NCBI RefSeq assembly: GCF_905187505.1
Contig: NZ_CAJJIC010000001.1
Span: 59,490 to 123,489 of the forward strand
Direction of reading: 5' to 3'
From: an uncultured Mailhella sp.
GTDB taxonomy: Bacteria; Desulfobacterota; Desulfovibrionia; Desulfovibrionales; Desulfovibrionaceae
DNA length: 64,000 nucleotides
Both the position numbers and the translations under genes were made by a program. Below are positions 45,837 through 55,117 of this stretch, piece after piece; the stretch's first letter is position 1; every line of letters starts with the position of its first letter. The notes beneath the pieces were generated by a model, which made no database searches, was not told where the DNA came from, and saw nothing but the letters and a program-made list of their open reading frames with translations.

Positions 45837-47540
45837 TCACGCCGGAATGGAGTCCTCGCCCCGACAACCTTTTCCATGTTCCGACGCCCCGCTTATCCCT
45901 TCGTCACGCGCCGTTCTTTCCCGCTCCAGCCTTTCCGCGATCCTCCGGGCCATGGCTCTGTCGCGCATGGCATCAAGAGCCTCCTCCGAACATCTTGCTG
46001 CCTCAAGACAGAGCGCCTCCGTCTGCTTTCTGACGAAGCGAAGCGGATGCCCCCATCCTTTCCAGAGCCGCCGCATGGCCAGCTTCTCCAGCCTGTCCGA
46101 AACGTCGGGGATGTATTGCAGCGCCAGTCCGTTTTCCCGAACGGCCGCTTCCTTTTCCTCCTCCGATGCGTCCGGAAGATACCGTATGGCCAGCCCTTCG
46201 CCTCGCAGCGCGGCAAGACGCACCCTTCGCGAGGGATGCGCCGCAAAGCGTATGGCGTCTCCCGAACTTTTCACGGCGGAAAGACATATCCTTTCCGTCT
46301 GATGGCGAACGTAACGGAGATTTTCCCCGCTGGCGCGCACCGCCTTCAGGCAGAGCCGCTCCGTCTGCGGCAGGCGCACCCGGCGAAGTCCCATTCCCCA
46401 GGATTCCTTTCCGAACGCCTCGAGACACAGTTCCATGGTCTGACGGTGCACGTACTGAAGAACGTCGCTGTTGCCGTGACTGAGGGCCGCACGGCATATT
46501 TCGTCGTCCTGTTCCATGACGTACTGAAGCGCGAATCCGTCGTCCTTCACGGCCTCAAGGGCAAGATTCCTGTCCACACCGTCCATCCAGCGCAGCGCCT
46601 CGACATTCTGACGAACGGCCGCCAGGCGCATCTCAGGCGTCTGCCGGGGCACGAAGCGTATGGCATTCCCGTCGGTCTCCACGGCGGCCATACAGATTTC
46701 CGGCGTCCTGTCTCTGACGAAACGCAACGCTTCTCCCATGGAGCGCACGGCTTCCAGACAAATCCTGGGCGTCTGATGCAGCACATACTGCAGGGCGTTT
46801 CCCGTATTCCGCACGGCTTCCAGACAAAGTTCCGGCGTCTGCTTCCGCACGAATCTCAGGGCCGTGCCGTCCTCGCGCACGGCCGCAAGGCACACCGCGG
46901 GGGTCTGATGAAGCACAAGGCGCAAGGCAGCACCGCTCCCGCGCACGGCCGCAAGACAGACCCTCTCGGTCTGCTCCCTCTCTTCGAGCATGGAGAGCGC
47001 ATCGGGCTCCGCCGTCACCGCCCGCAGACACTGCTCTTCCGTCGGATGATCCAGAAGCCGCAGCGCCTGCCCCGCGGATCGGGCATGGTCAAGAAACATG
47101 GCAGGATCGGCGCCCTCGGGAATGAAATCCGTCCCTTTATCGGAACATGCGGCCAGACGGATCAGCTCCTTCGTCGGACGAAGCACATGACGCAGGGCCG
47201 TTCCCGTCTGCTTGACTGCAAGCTCGCAAAGCTCCGGGGTCTGACTTCTCACAAAGGCAAGGGCTTCGCCGTTACTCATGACCGCGGCGCGACATATTTC
47301 CAGACTCTGTTTCTGCACGAACTGCAGTGCCAGACCGTTTTCCTGAACGGCCGCAAGACAGACGGCCGGGGTCTGATGCAGAACGTGCCGCAGCACAAGC
47401 CCGTTCCGCTGCACGGCCGCAAGACAGAATTCCTCCTTCTGCCGCCGCATCAGAGCAAGCGTCTCCGGCTCCTCCCACAGAAGACGAAACGTTTCTTCCC
47501 GGCAGGCCTGCCCTTCCACGATCTGAATGTCCGAAACCAT
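45837..47540 (-). CDS. DUF4116-like tandem-repeat protein
   Basis: A 567-residue protein built almost entirely of about 22 repeats of 22 residues, with consensus QTPELCLAAVRENGTALRFV and variations. The repeats resemble DUF4116. Each probably forms two short helices, giving an alpha-solenoid that could bind a protein partner. No signal peptide, membrane segment or catalytic motif was seen. Repeats 5-7 and 21 are the most degenerate. The start at 47540 follows AGGAG. It lies between the esterase-like gene and a WYL regulator, in what appears to be an accessory region. Function is unknown. Confidence 0.85.
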   Translation of the reverse strand: MVSDIQIVEGQACREETFRLLWEEPETLALMRRQKEEFCLAAVQRNGLVLRHVLHQTPAVCLAAVQENGLALQFVQKQSLEICRAAVMSNGEALAFVRSQTPELCELAVKQTGTALRHVLRPTKELIRLAACSDKGTDFIPEGADPAMFLDHARSAGQALRLLDHPTEEQCLRAVTAEPDALSMLEEREQTERVCLAAVRGSGAALRLVLHQTPAVCLAAVREDGTALRFVRKQTPELCLEAVRNTGNALQYVLHQTPRICLEAVRSMGEALRFVRDRTPEICMAAVETDGNAIRFVPRQTPEMRLAAVRQNVEALRWMDGVDRNLALEAVKDDGFALQYVMEQDDEICRAALSHGNSDVLQYVHRQTMELCLEAFGKESWGMGLRRVRLPQTERLCLKAVRASGENLRYVRHQTERICLSAVKSSGDAIRFAAHPSRRVRLAALRGEGLAIRYLPDASEEEKEAAVRENGLALQYIPDVSDRLEKLAMRRLWKGWGHPLRFVRKQTEALCLEAARCSEEALDAMRDRAMARRIAERLERERTARDEGISGASEHGKGCRGEDSIPA

Positions 47541-47682
47541 GCGCGCTCCTTTGCTCTCCCGAAATCATCGGACAGCGTCCTTTTCAGAAGAGAGCATAGC
47601 AGCGAAGCGGACAGGCAAAAAGCATGGAAGATGGCTCGTTCCACCGCATGGTGGACACTGCGGCCCGCCCATTCGGAAAACG

Positions 47683-48651
47683 TCACGACTTGGGCTCTTC
47701 CGCAGACTCCTCCGCAAGTTCCACGCCTACGACTTCAGCCTCGTGTCCCCACTGCTTGGCCCAGTACAACACCTCCTGCGGATCGGAAACCCTTACGGAA
47801 AACATGAGCTCATTGCTGGAGCGACGAATTTTCTGACTTGAATGCCACGTCTTCTCAAGCACATAGCGCATGGCTCCTCCGGTAAAGCGCAGCGTGACGT
47901 CGTAAAGCCTGTCGCCGAACACGCCGGAAAACGCATTCCGCTGCTTTTCCTCGAATCCTCCGTCATCCATGGGGTCCCACGTGCACAAAATGCCCGTGGG
48001 CCGCACCTGCTCGATGCGGTTCAGACGGAATATCTTCCAGGCGGGCGGCGTCTCGTCCACGGTTCTGGCATACATATACATGGCTCTGCGCCGTATGTAG
48101 AGACGCCTCGGATCAATCTCACGCCAGCTTTTTGTCCAGTCCAGCGCTCTCGTGTAAAGAATGCGCACTCGCCTTCCCTCATGCACGGCCTGCTGAAGAG
48201 CGGCCAGCACTTCCGGCTTCACGCCGAACGTGCCCTGCGTGACGCAGGAATCGAAGCTGCTCTGAATCTGCTCCCTGAAGGGAGACTCCAGTCCTCCGGC
48301 CAGCTTTCGCCCCGTTTCCATGGCCAGCGCCGCAAGCGTGCCGTCCCCCTCCGCCGCCAGATGCTCCAGAGCAAACATGAGCAGCAGGCGGTCGCTGAAC
48401 GTCAGACCGGTGATGGGCGTCAGCCTGTCTTCCAAAATGTGAAAGCCCTTTGCCTTGTGAAACTCAAACCGGAATCCCACGTCGGCCAGGGCCGCCTTGT
48501 CCTTGTAGTACTGACTGCGCCCTATGCAAAGCTTCCTGCGCAACGCCTCCTGCGTCTGATGCGGTTCTCTGCGTATCTCCTGCGCCATGCGCAGAAGTCT
48601 CGTAATGCGGGAGCCGTCGCCCTCATGAACACATTTCGCGGTATCATCCAT
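47683..48651 (-). CDS. WYL-domain transcriptional regulator
   Basis: A 322-residue regulator. The N-terminal winged helix-turn-helix covers about residues 14-60 (EALRRKLCIGRSQYYKDKAA). The WYL domain covers about 150-225 (RRVRILYTRALDWTK, IDPRRLYIRRRAMYMYART). The usual W-Y-L triad reads M-Y-M here. A C-terminal WCX-like extension follows (VTLRFTGGAMRYVLEKTW). Proteins of this type (BrxR, CapW) often control phage-defence operons. The gene is divergent from the three nuclease-helicase genes, with two palindromes between them, so it is the likely regulator of both. Confidence 0.85.
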   Translation of the reverse strand: MDDTAKCVHEGDGSRITRLLRMAQEIRREPHQTQEALRRKLCIGRSQYYKDKAALADVGFRFEFHKAKGFHILEDRLTPITGLTFSDRLLLMFALEHLAAEGDGTLAALAMETGRKLAGGLESPFREQIQSSFDSCVTQGTFGVKPEVLAALQQAVHEGRRVRILYTRALDWTKSWREIDPRRLYIRRRAMYMYARTVDETPPAWKIFRLNRIEQVRPTGILCTWDPMDDGGFEEKQRNAFSGVFGDRLYDVTLRFTGGAMRYVLEKTWHSSQKIRRSSNELMFSVRVSDPQEVLYWAKQWGHEAEVVGVELAEESAEEPKS

Positions 48652-48668
48652 GGCGTGACCTCAAAATT

Positions 48669-48681
48669 TTCTTGTCAAGAA
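48669..48681. promoter_or_regulatory. Palindrome 1 in the WYL/nuclease divergent region
   Basis: TTCTTG-T-CAAGAA is a perfect inverted repeat, 18 bases upstream of the WYL regulator start. It is a candidate operator. Confidence 0.55.
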
Positions 48682-48686
48682 TCGCG

Positions 48687-48705
48687 TGATTTCTGCACGA
48701 AATCA
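48687..48705. promoter_or_regulatory. Palindrome 2 in the WYL/nuclease divergent region
   Basis: TGATTTC-TGCAC-GAAATCA has perfect seven-base arms and a five-base spacer, the size expected for a dimeric winged-helix repressor. It lies five bases from palindrome 1. Confidence 0.6.
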
Positions 48706-48833
48706 AGCGGGAAGGCTCCAGAATCGTCCATGCGTCCATGCACCGGCACCCTTTTGACTGTGGAAGTGACGCGAACTTTGCGCTACGCTCAACGCATTGT
48801 TTTTCGTTCACCCCGCATTCCCGGAGAAAAGGC

Positions 48834-51620
48834 ATGAAAGTGATACTCGGCAGATACATGGACGGCGGTGCATGGCCCGATGCGGTCGGCCCGGCAGCGG
48901 CAGAAAGGGAATCGGCATCCGCAGTCCCCTCCCGCACTGCGGCCGGAGTGCACATCGTCGGCCCGGCGGGCTTTCTCAGTCTGCTCGAAGAAAAAATGGG
49001 GCTTCCCTGCCTGAACACGCACGAAAGCCGCCGCATTGCCTCGTGGCAGCAGCTTCTTGCCCGAAGAACGGAAGAAGAACGGCCGAACGGCGCCGCCCCG
49101 TTCTACGCTTCTTCCTTTAAAAAGGACGACTGGAACACGGCAAGACGCGTGCTTTCCATGCGCGACGAACTGAAGTTCTCCGGTGCGCTGGAAGGATCCG
49201 CCTGCGACCTTGCCGAACGCGCCCGGGAATGTGCCGCGTCCGGACTTCATCGCCTTGCCGAAATGTACGAGCTGGAGCAGAAGCACGCCTCCGCTCCCCT
49301 GCCCGGAGCAGCCGACAGAATGCGGCTCATCCTCACGGAACTTTCACTCTGGGGCATATCGGGCCTGCATCTTGTTGAGCTCACCACGCCGGAAAAGCTC
49401 TGGGAGAAGCCCTGGCAGGAAATGTTCTCTCTTCTGCGGAAAAGCAGCGTGACCGTGAACGATCTCTCCACCGATGAAGACACGAACGGCGACCGTCCTC
49501 TCAGCGTCGAATTCGTGTCCTCTCTGCCCGTGTTTTCCGGCAGGGGAGAATGTTTCCGCCTTACGGCCACAAACCTGCCTGAAGCCGCCGAAGCGCTTGC
49601 GGCCGTTCTTAGGGAACGACTCTGCGACGGAACGCTCGGCCGCACCGTCATGCTGCGCAAGAACGACAGCTTCGAGCTCGACGCAGCGCTTGAACGGTTC
49701 TCCCTGCCCCGTACGTCCTGCCGCGCCCGATCCGCGGCCAGGCCGTATCTCCAGCTTCTGCCGCTGTATCTGCGCCTTCAGTTTCTTCCCTTCTCGCCGG
49801 AAACGCTCAGGCAGTTTCTTCTGCTGCCGACAAGTCCGCTCTCCCGGGGACTGCGCCGCAGACTGCTGAACGCCCTGCGCTTCGAGGAATTTTCCCCCGA
49901 GGCGGACAGTTTCTCCTCCTGGCCGGAACGCTGGCGCTCCGCCTTTCTCAGAAACGGCGTCACGGATGAAAAGCTCACAAAGCAGATACGCTGGTTCTGC
50001 CCGCAAAGGCGCGTTCTGCCTGCGCCGGAAGCCTCAGCCGGATGCACCCCGGAAACGCCCGGCATACCGTCGGCCGCTCTTGCCGAAGCCGCCGAAGCTC
50101 TCGCAGAATGGGCCGAAAAACAACCGGCTGCCGAGCTCAAGAAGACGGCGGAGCTCTGCCGGAGACTTTCGGATATCGCACGTGACGGAAAGAAAACGCT
50201 GTCGGCCCCGGAGCTTGAAAAAATCCTCGATGCCGTGATCGGCAGCGGCGAACGATCCCCGGGCAGTCCTCCGGCCATGCCGTGGTGCGTGCTGAACGAT
50301 CCCGGCCAGCTCTGGGGACCGGCGGACACCGTCATATGGTGGGACTTCACCGATGACGGCAGTTCTGTCCGGGAGTCCTCCACATGGAGCGATGAAGAGC
50401 GGCGCTGGCTTGAGAAACAAGGCCGACCTCTTTGCTGCGCCGCCACCGAGCGACGGGCAAAGACACTGGCGCAGCTGAATCCCTTTCTCTTCGGCCGGAG
50501 GGTCATTACCGTCGAGCCCCGCTTCCACGGCCGCGAAAAAAGCTCGCCCCATCCCCTTGCCGCGCTGCTTCCCCAAGACGGATTCGTGGAAAAAGACGCC
50601 TTCTGCGTGCTCACCGGCAAAAAACGCATCTCCTCCGACGGGGGCAGTTCCGTCGAAGAAAAGCCCAGAGACTTTTTCCATCTCGACTCACGCTCTCCTC
50701 TGCCCCGACCGACGGCTGCCGCCCCATGGAACGAAAACAGAAGAAAGCCTCTTTCCCTGCCCGAAAGCATTCAGGCCTCGTCGCTTGAATCTCTGCTGAC
50801 CTGTCCTGCGGCATGGTACTTCAAGAACGTCCTCAGGCTCGAAGGGGGAGGCGCAAGGCTGTCAGCCGACCAGATTGTCTGCGGAAATCTTGCCCATGCC
50901 GCCATGACCGCCCTGCTTGAACGACGACAGGACTGTGCCCGCCGCGGCGAATCCATGCCCGAAGTCACGGACGCCGTCCTGTTCGACCTGCTCTCCCGTC
51001 TTGCCCCGCAAAGCGCCGCGCGCCTGGCTCTGCCGGAACACGAACATCTGCTTCGAGACATGGCGGGGCGGCTGAAGCGCAGCTTTCTCCGCCTGTGTGC
51101 CCGGACCGACGCGGAAGGACTCGTCTTTCTCAACGCCGAACAGAGTCTTGAGGGGGAACTTGACGGTGTGGCCCTGCGCGGCCGCTATGATCTGCTTTTC
51201 GGCAGGAAAAAAGACAAGACGCCGTGTCTTGTGGTCGACATGAAATGGTCGCGCCGCAAGACGTACGAGGAGCAGACCACGAAAGGATGTCCCGTGCAGC
51301 TTGCCGCCTACCACTATCTTCTGGAACACGGAAGCGGCACGAAAAATCAGCAGGCCCCCTGTTGTGCGCATCTGGACGACGCATGGTTCCTGCTTCTGCC
51401 CGAAGCCGACATTCATGCCGCAAGCGACGGGAAAAAAAACCTGGCTCAGCACTGGAAGGACGTGGAAGAGCGCTGGCACGCACTGCGAGGCGAGCTTGAG
51501 CACGGACGTCTCGACCTGGCCGAAAACGCTCCGGACGAGGATGCCTGCCAATGGTGCGACTACCGGAAACTTTGCGGCGTGAACCAGCCTGTGACAGACG
51601 ACGAGGAGGATGCCAAGTGA
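48834..51620 (+). CDS. AddB-like PD-(D/E)XK nuclease with iron-sulfur staple
   Basis: A 928-residue protein, likely the second subunit of a helicase-nuclease. The C-terminal RecB-family nuclease domain shows RYDLLFGR, then VVDMKWS with catalytic D802 and K804, then QLAAYHYLL. Four cysteines match the AddB iron-sulfur staple: C657 (LLTCPAAWYF) and C905, C908, C914 (CQWCDYRKLC). The N-terminal region resembles AddB-type inactive helicase folds (VHIVGPAGFLSLLEE), but no Walker A is visible. The start at 48834 follows GGAGAAAAGG. The next gene starts inside its stop. Conventional addB is possible, but the divergence and neighbours argue for a specialised paralogue. Confidence 0.85.
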   Translation: MKVILGRYMDGGAWPDAVGPAAAERESASAVPSRTAAGVHIVGPAGFLSLLEEKMGLPCLNTHESRRIASWQQLLARRTEEERPNGAAPFYASSFKKDDWNTARRVLSMRDELKFSGALEGSACDLAERARECAASGLHRLAEMYELEQKHASAPLPGAADRMRLILTELSLWGISGLHLVELTTPEKLWEKPWQEMFSLLRKSSVTVNDLSTDEDTNGDRPLSVEFVSSLPVFSGRGECFRLTATNLPEAAEALAAVLRERLCDGTLGRTVMLRKNDSFELDAALERFSLPRTSCRARSAARPYLQLLPLYLRLQFLPFSPETLRQFLLLPTSPLSRGLRRRLLNALRFEEFSPEADSFSSWPERWRSAFLRNGVTDEKLTKQIRWFCPQRRVLPAPEASAGCTPETPGIPSAALAEAAEALAEWAEKQPAAELKKTAELCRRLSDIARDGKKTLSAPELEKILDAVIGSGERSPGSPPAMPWCVLNDPGQLWGPADTVIWWDFTDDGSSVRESSTWSDEERRWLEKQGRPLCCAATERRAKTLAQLNPFLFGRRVITVEPRFHGREKSSPHPLAALLPQDGFVEKDAFCVLTGKKRISSDGGSSVEEKPRDFFHLDSRSPLPRPTAAAPWNENRRKPLSLPESIQASSLESLLTCPAAWYFKNVLRLEGGGARLSADQIVCGNLAHAAMTALLERRQDCARRGESMPEVTDAVLFDLLSRLAPQSAARLALPEHEHLLRDMAGRLKRSFLRLCARTDAEGLVFLNAEQSLEGELDGVALRGRYDLLFGRKKDKTPCLVVDMKWSRRKTYEEQTTKGCPVQLAAYHYLLEHGSGTKNQQAPCCAHLDDAWFLLLPEADIHAASDGKKNLAQHWKDVEERWHALRGELEHGRLDLAENAPDEDACQWCDYRKLCGVNQPVTDDEEDAK

Positions 51621-54600
51621 AGGCAAAAAACAGCATGAACGGCATGAAACGCCTGGTTCTCAAGGCCGACGCAGGCACGGGCAAGACGTACAATCTGGAA
51701 AAATTCTACCTCGGCTGCCTCGGCTGCGACGTGGAGGAAGCCTACCGCATGCCCGTGGACGCGTGCCGGCCCGAAGAAATCATTGCCGTCACCTTCACGC
51801 GGAAAGCCGCCGCCGAACTGAAGGACCGCATACGCCGCGCCCTTTGCGAACAAAGGCGTTACGACGAAGCCGACCGGGTGAACGGATCATTCATCGGCAC
51901 GGTACACGGCGTATGTCTTCGTCTTCTCCAGGAATACGCCCTGGAAGCCGGCATATCCCCCGCGGCGGAAGAGCTTGCCGAGGAGGACGAGCGCGCACTT
52001 TTCAACAAGGCGATTGCTCCGCTCTTGGAAAAATATGCATACCTCGGAGCTCTGTACTCCCAATTCCGTCTCGAGGGCGGATTCAGCACCAAAAAGAAGC
52101 GGAAACATTCCGACCCCGCCTTTCTTGCCACCTGCCGGGAGCTCATCGCCCTAGCCCGCGTCAACGGCAAGGAAGACAATCTTCGAGCCATGGGGAACCT
52201 GTCCACTGAAAAAATTCTGAATCTGATAAGAAAGCTGTCCCCTGTCGTTTCCGACGACAAGAGCGAGCTTTCCGACATGAAGCGCGAACTTTCCGAAGCC
52301 CGGGCCGTACAGATGAAGGAGGAAAACTATGATCGTTCGGGGAAGCTCACAGCGGAAGAAAAAAAAGCCGGCGTGAAGAAGCTCAGCGGCAAGGAAAAGG
52401 CGCACCTGGAGTTCATGAAGGCCCTGCCCGTGGACGCCATGAGATGGAAGGACTGGCTGTCCATCATCAATCGCCCGGCCGGAGCAAAGGACCATCGTCT
52501 TCAGCAGTACGTCGAACAGCTCAACGAGCTCGGCCGCCGGGTCTTCGGACTGGAAAAGTTTGAGCACGACGTCCGGGATCTCATTCAGGGAACGTTTCAG
52601 TTTGCCGCGGAAGCCACGGAAGCCTTCCGTGCCGTCAAGGAAAGCGCCGGTCTCGTGGATTTTGCCGACATGGAACGCATGGCCTGCGACGCTCTTTCCG
52701 AAAAGGCGGTAAAGGACAGGCTGAAGGGAAGATTCCGCGTACTTTTTGTGGACGAGTTTCAGGACACGAGCCCCATACAGCTGCGCATTTTCCAGCTTAT
52801 CTGCGACATTCTCCAAAGCGGCAGCTGCAACTGCCTTGTCGTCTTCGCCGGAGACGACAAGCAGTCCGTCTACGGATTCCGGGGTGCGGATTCGGCGCTC
52901 ACGCGGGCGGGCACGCCCGAGCCTCTGTGGGAAAAGCGGTCCCTCAGCGTATGCCGACGTTCCCTGCCTGCCATCTGCCGCTTCGTCGAAGCCTTTTTCT
53001 CGCATATGCCCGCATCCTTCCGGGAAAATCTGCTCGGCGCTCCTGACGCAAGGCTGAACACCACCAGCCTGTTGGAACAGCCAGGCCGGGAATCGCTGCG
53101 CGCAGCTCTGGAAAGCAGCATTCCGTCGCTGCACTTCTGGCTGTTCGACCATTCGGACAAGAGAAAAAAGGCCAAAACGATCGCCGCTCTGGCCGAAAGC
53201 ATCGCCGGCATGATCGACAATCCCGCCTTTACCGTGGCCTGCACGAAGGACTTCGGCAGCAGCGCCACCTCGGACACGAGAAAGGTGCAGGCCGGAGACA
53301 TTGCCGTTCTTTGCCGCACCAACGAAGAATGCGTCGAGCTGGCCGACGCTCTGGAAGCGCTGGGCGTATCCGCCTGCGCCGAGCGCAGAGGCCTGCTCGA
53401 ACAGCAGGACGTGCGCTTCTGCCTGAACGCCCTCCGCCTCACGCTGTACCCCGACGACAGACTTTCCGCCGCCTGCCTTTTCCGCAGTCTGCACGAAGGA
53501 GACGACTGGTTCGACGCCGCAGAAAACGGCCGTCTTGCCGACGGCATTCCCCTGCTGACCGAGCTTGAGGGCATACGCGAAAGACTCGCCCTTCTCTCTC
53601 CTGCCGAGCTTCTCGACGAGGTGATGAACGCCACGGACGCCTTCCGCCGGGCCGCAGCCCGCCCCAGAGGCAGAACCTGCATGGCAGAGCTTGAAGCGCT
53701 GCGCGCCCTCGCCCGGGAATACGAGGACGCCATGCACGGCAGACACGCTCCTGCAACCGCTCAGGGCTGGCTCGACTGGCTGGAGGAAGAGGAACGCAGC
53801 CGTGCCTCCGGCGGAGAAGACGCAGTACAGGTCTGGACCTATCACAAGTCCAAGGGACTTGAGCGCAACGTCGTCGTTCTCTACGGACTGTCCGGCAAAA
53901 AGCCCGCCGGCGACATCTGGAAGCCCCGGGCCTTCAGTCAGACGCAGACCGACGATCCCGTCGCGGCTGCGCTGCGAACCCCTCTGGAAAACAGAACTCT
54001 GGAATGGCTTCCGAACGTCTTTGGCGGAGCCTCGGCGCTGGATCCCGTCTGCGACACTCTGGCCTCAGCCAGGGCAAAGGCGGACCGCAGGCAGCAGGAA
54101 GAAACTCTTCGTCTGCTCTATGTGGGCATGACGCGGGCAAGAAACGTTCTTGTCCTTACGGCGGACTTCAACCAGCAGAAAAATGCCATCCTGCTTTCCT
54201 GGCTGGCCCCCTTTCTCACGGACGAAGCGCTCAGGAGCGACCTTGACGCCATGGCAGCAGCTGCCGCCCCCGGCATGGAAGTCGAAGCTTCGCTTCTCGG
54301 CTCCACGTTTCATGTCCGGTGCATCAATGCCGACGAGGCCGCAGACCGCGTCGGACGGTCCATGAACACGGCACAGGAAGACTGTCTCTTTCCCCCAAGA
54401 CCCGTTCCGGCCGAAATGTCGGCACCGGAGCAAAGGGACGCTCCGCGCGGCCGCTGGCTGCCGGCACTGAAGGGGCGAGCCGTCGACACCTCGGGCATCG
54501 CTCCCGGCGTCAGCCGAAAGCAGCTCGGCAACATGGTGCACGGATGGTTTGCCGTGTGCTTCGGCATGAGCGACGAGCAGCGCCTCGAGGAAGAGCGTTC

Positions 54601-55117
54601 CGGCCGCATGGACAAGCGCCTTGAGCACCTGTGCACGCTGTGGAACAGCCCCGTGCCTTTGTGGAATCATGCCGAGTCCCCGCTCAAAAGCATGAGCGAA
54701 GCTTTGCGGGACGTCGTCAACGAATGGTTCGAGAGCCGGGCCGACAAAGATCCCGGCGACAGACTCGTCATACGCACGGAATGGCCGCTGGAAGAAAGGC
54801 GCATGGAACCGGCCCGAGAAGGAACGCGCTTCCGCACGGAAAGCATGCGGCTCGACATGCTGGCCGAAGTCGTGCACGGCGACGGCACCGCCGGTCCCTG
54901 TCTTGCCATCGACCACAAATGCGGCGATTATGAACAGTTCACGGATGAAAAATTGAAAGAGCACCTGATCGAAGAGTACGGCGCCCGTCAGACGGACTAT
55001 GTTCGCGCTCTGCGCGCCATGGGCAGAGTGTGCCGCTGCTGGCTGCATCTTCCCCTGGAAGGCCGGGTGCTCGAAATTCTTGCCAACGACAAGGAGTCCT
55101 CGGCATGGCGGTCCTGA
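51617..55117 (+). CDS. AddA-like UvrD/Rep-family helicase with C-terminal nuclease-like domain
   Basis: A 1166-residue SF1A helicase. Walker A ADAGTGKT is at residues 17-24, followed by FTRKAAAELKDRIRRAL (motif Ia), LFVDEFQDTSP (motif II), FAGDDKQSVYGFRGAD (III), TYHKSKGLERNVVVLYGL (V) and LLYVGMTRARNVLVL (VI). The C-terminal segment RLDMLAE...LAIDHK, with D1099 and K1101, resembles the AddA PD-(D/E)XK nuclease core. The start is GTG at 51617, overlapping the upstream stop as GTGA, after GAGGAGG. It presumably forms a complex with the AddB-like protein, for processing of DNA ends. Confidence 0.88.
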   Translation: MKAKNSMNGMKRLVLKADAGTGKTYNLEKFYLGCLGCDVEEAYRMPVDACRPEEIIAVTFTRKAAAELKDRIRRALCEQRRYDEADRVNGSFIGTVHGVCLRLLQEYALEAGISPAAEELAEEDERALFNKAIAPLLEKYAYLGALYSQFRLEGGFSTKKKRKHSDPAFLATCRELIALARVNGKEDNLRAMGNLSTEKILNLIRKLSPVVSDDKSELSDMKRELSEARAVQMKEENYDRSGKLTAEEKKAGVKKLSGKEKAHLEFMKALPVDAMRWKDWLSIINRPAGAKDHRLQQYVEQLNELGRRVFGLEKFEHDVRDLIQGTFQFAAEATEAFRAVKESAGLVDFADMERMACDALSEKAVKDRLKGRFRVLFVDEFQDTSPIQLRIFQLICDILQSGSCNCLVVFAGDDKQSVYGFRGADSALTRAGTPEPLWEKRSLSVCRRSLPAICRFVEAFFSHMPASFRENLLGAPDARLNTTSLLEQPGRESLRAALESSIPSLHFWLFDHSDKRKKAKTIAALAESIAGMIDNPAFTVACTKDFGSSATSDTRKVQAGDIAVLCRTNEECVELADALEALGVSACAERRGLLEQQDVRFCLNALRLTLYPDDRLSAACLFRSLHEGDDWFDAAENGRLADGIPLLTELEGIRERLALLSPAELLDEVMNATDAFRRAAARPRGRTCMAELEALRALAREYEDAMHGRHAPATAQGWLDWLEEEERSRASGGEDAVQVWTYHKSKGLERNVVVLYGLSGKKPAGDIWKPRAFSQTQTDDPVAAALRTPLENRTLEWLPNVFGGASALDPVCDTLASARAKADRRQQEETLRLLYVGMTRARNVLVLTADFNQQKNAILLSWLAPFLTDEALRSDLDAMAAAAAPGMEVEASLLGSTFHVRCINADEAADRVGRSMNTAQEDCLFPPRPVPAEMSAPEQRDAPRGRWLPALKGRAVDTSGIAPGVSRKQLGNMVHGWFAVCFGMSDEQRLEEERSGRMDKRLEHLCTLWNSPVPLWNHAESPLKSMSEALRDVVNEWFESRADKDPGDRLVIRTEWPLEERRMEPAREGTRFRTESMRLDMLAEVVHGDGTAGPCLAIDHKCGDYEQFTDEKLKEHLIEEYGARQTDYVRALRAMGRVCRCWLHLPLEGRVLEILANDKESSAWRS

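Noticed and set aside
45837..47540. Possible CRISPR or DNA repeat array suggested by periodic sequence
   Set aside because: The period of about 66 bases reflects 22-residue protein repeats that vary at the DNA level; there are no identical direct repeats with unique spacers.
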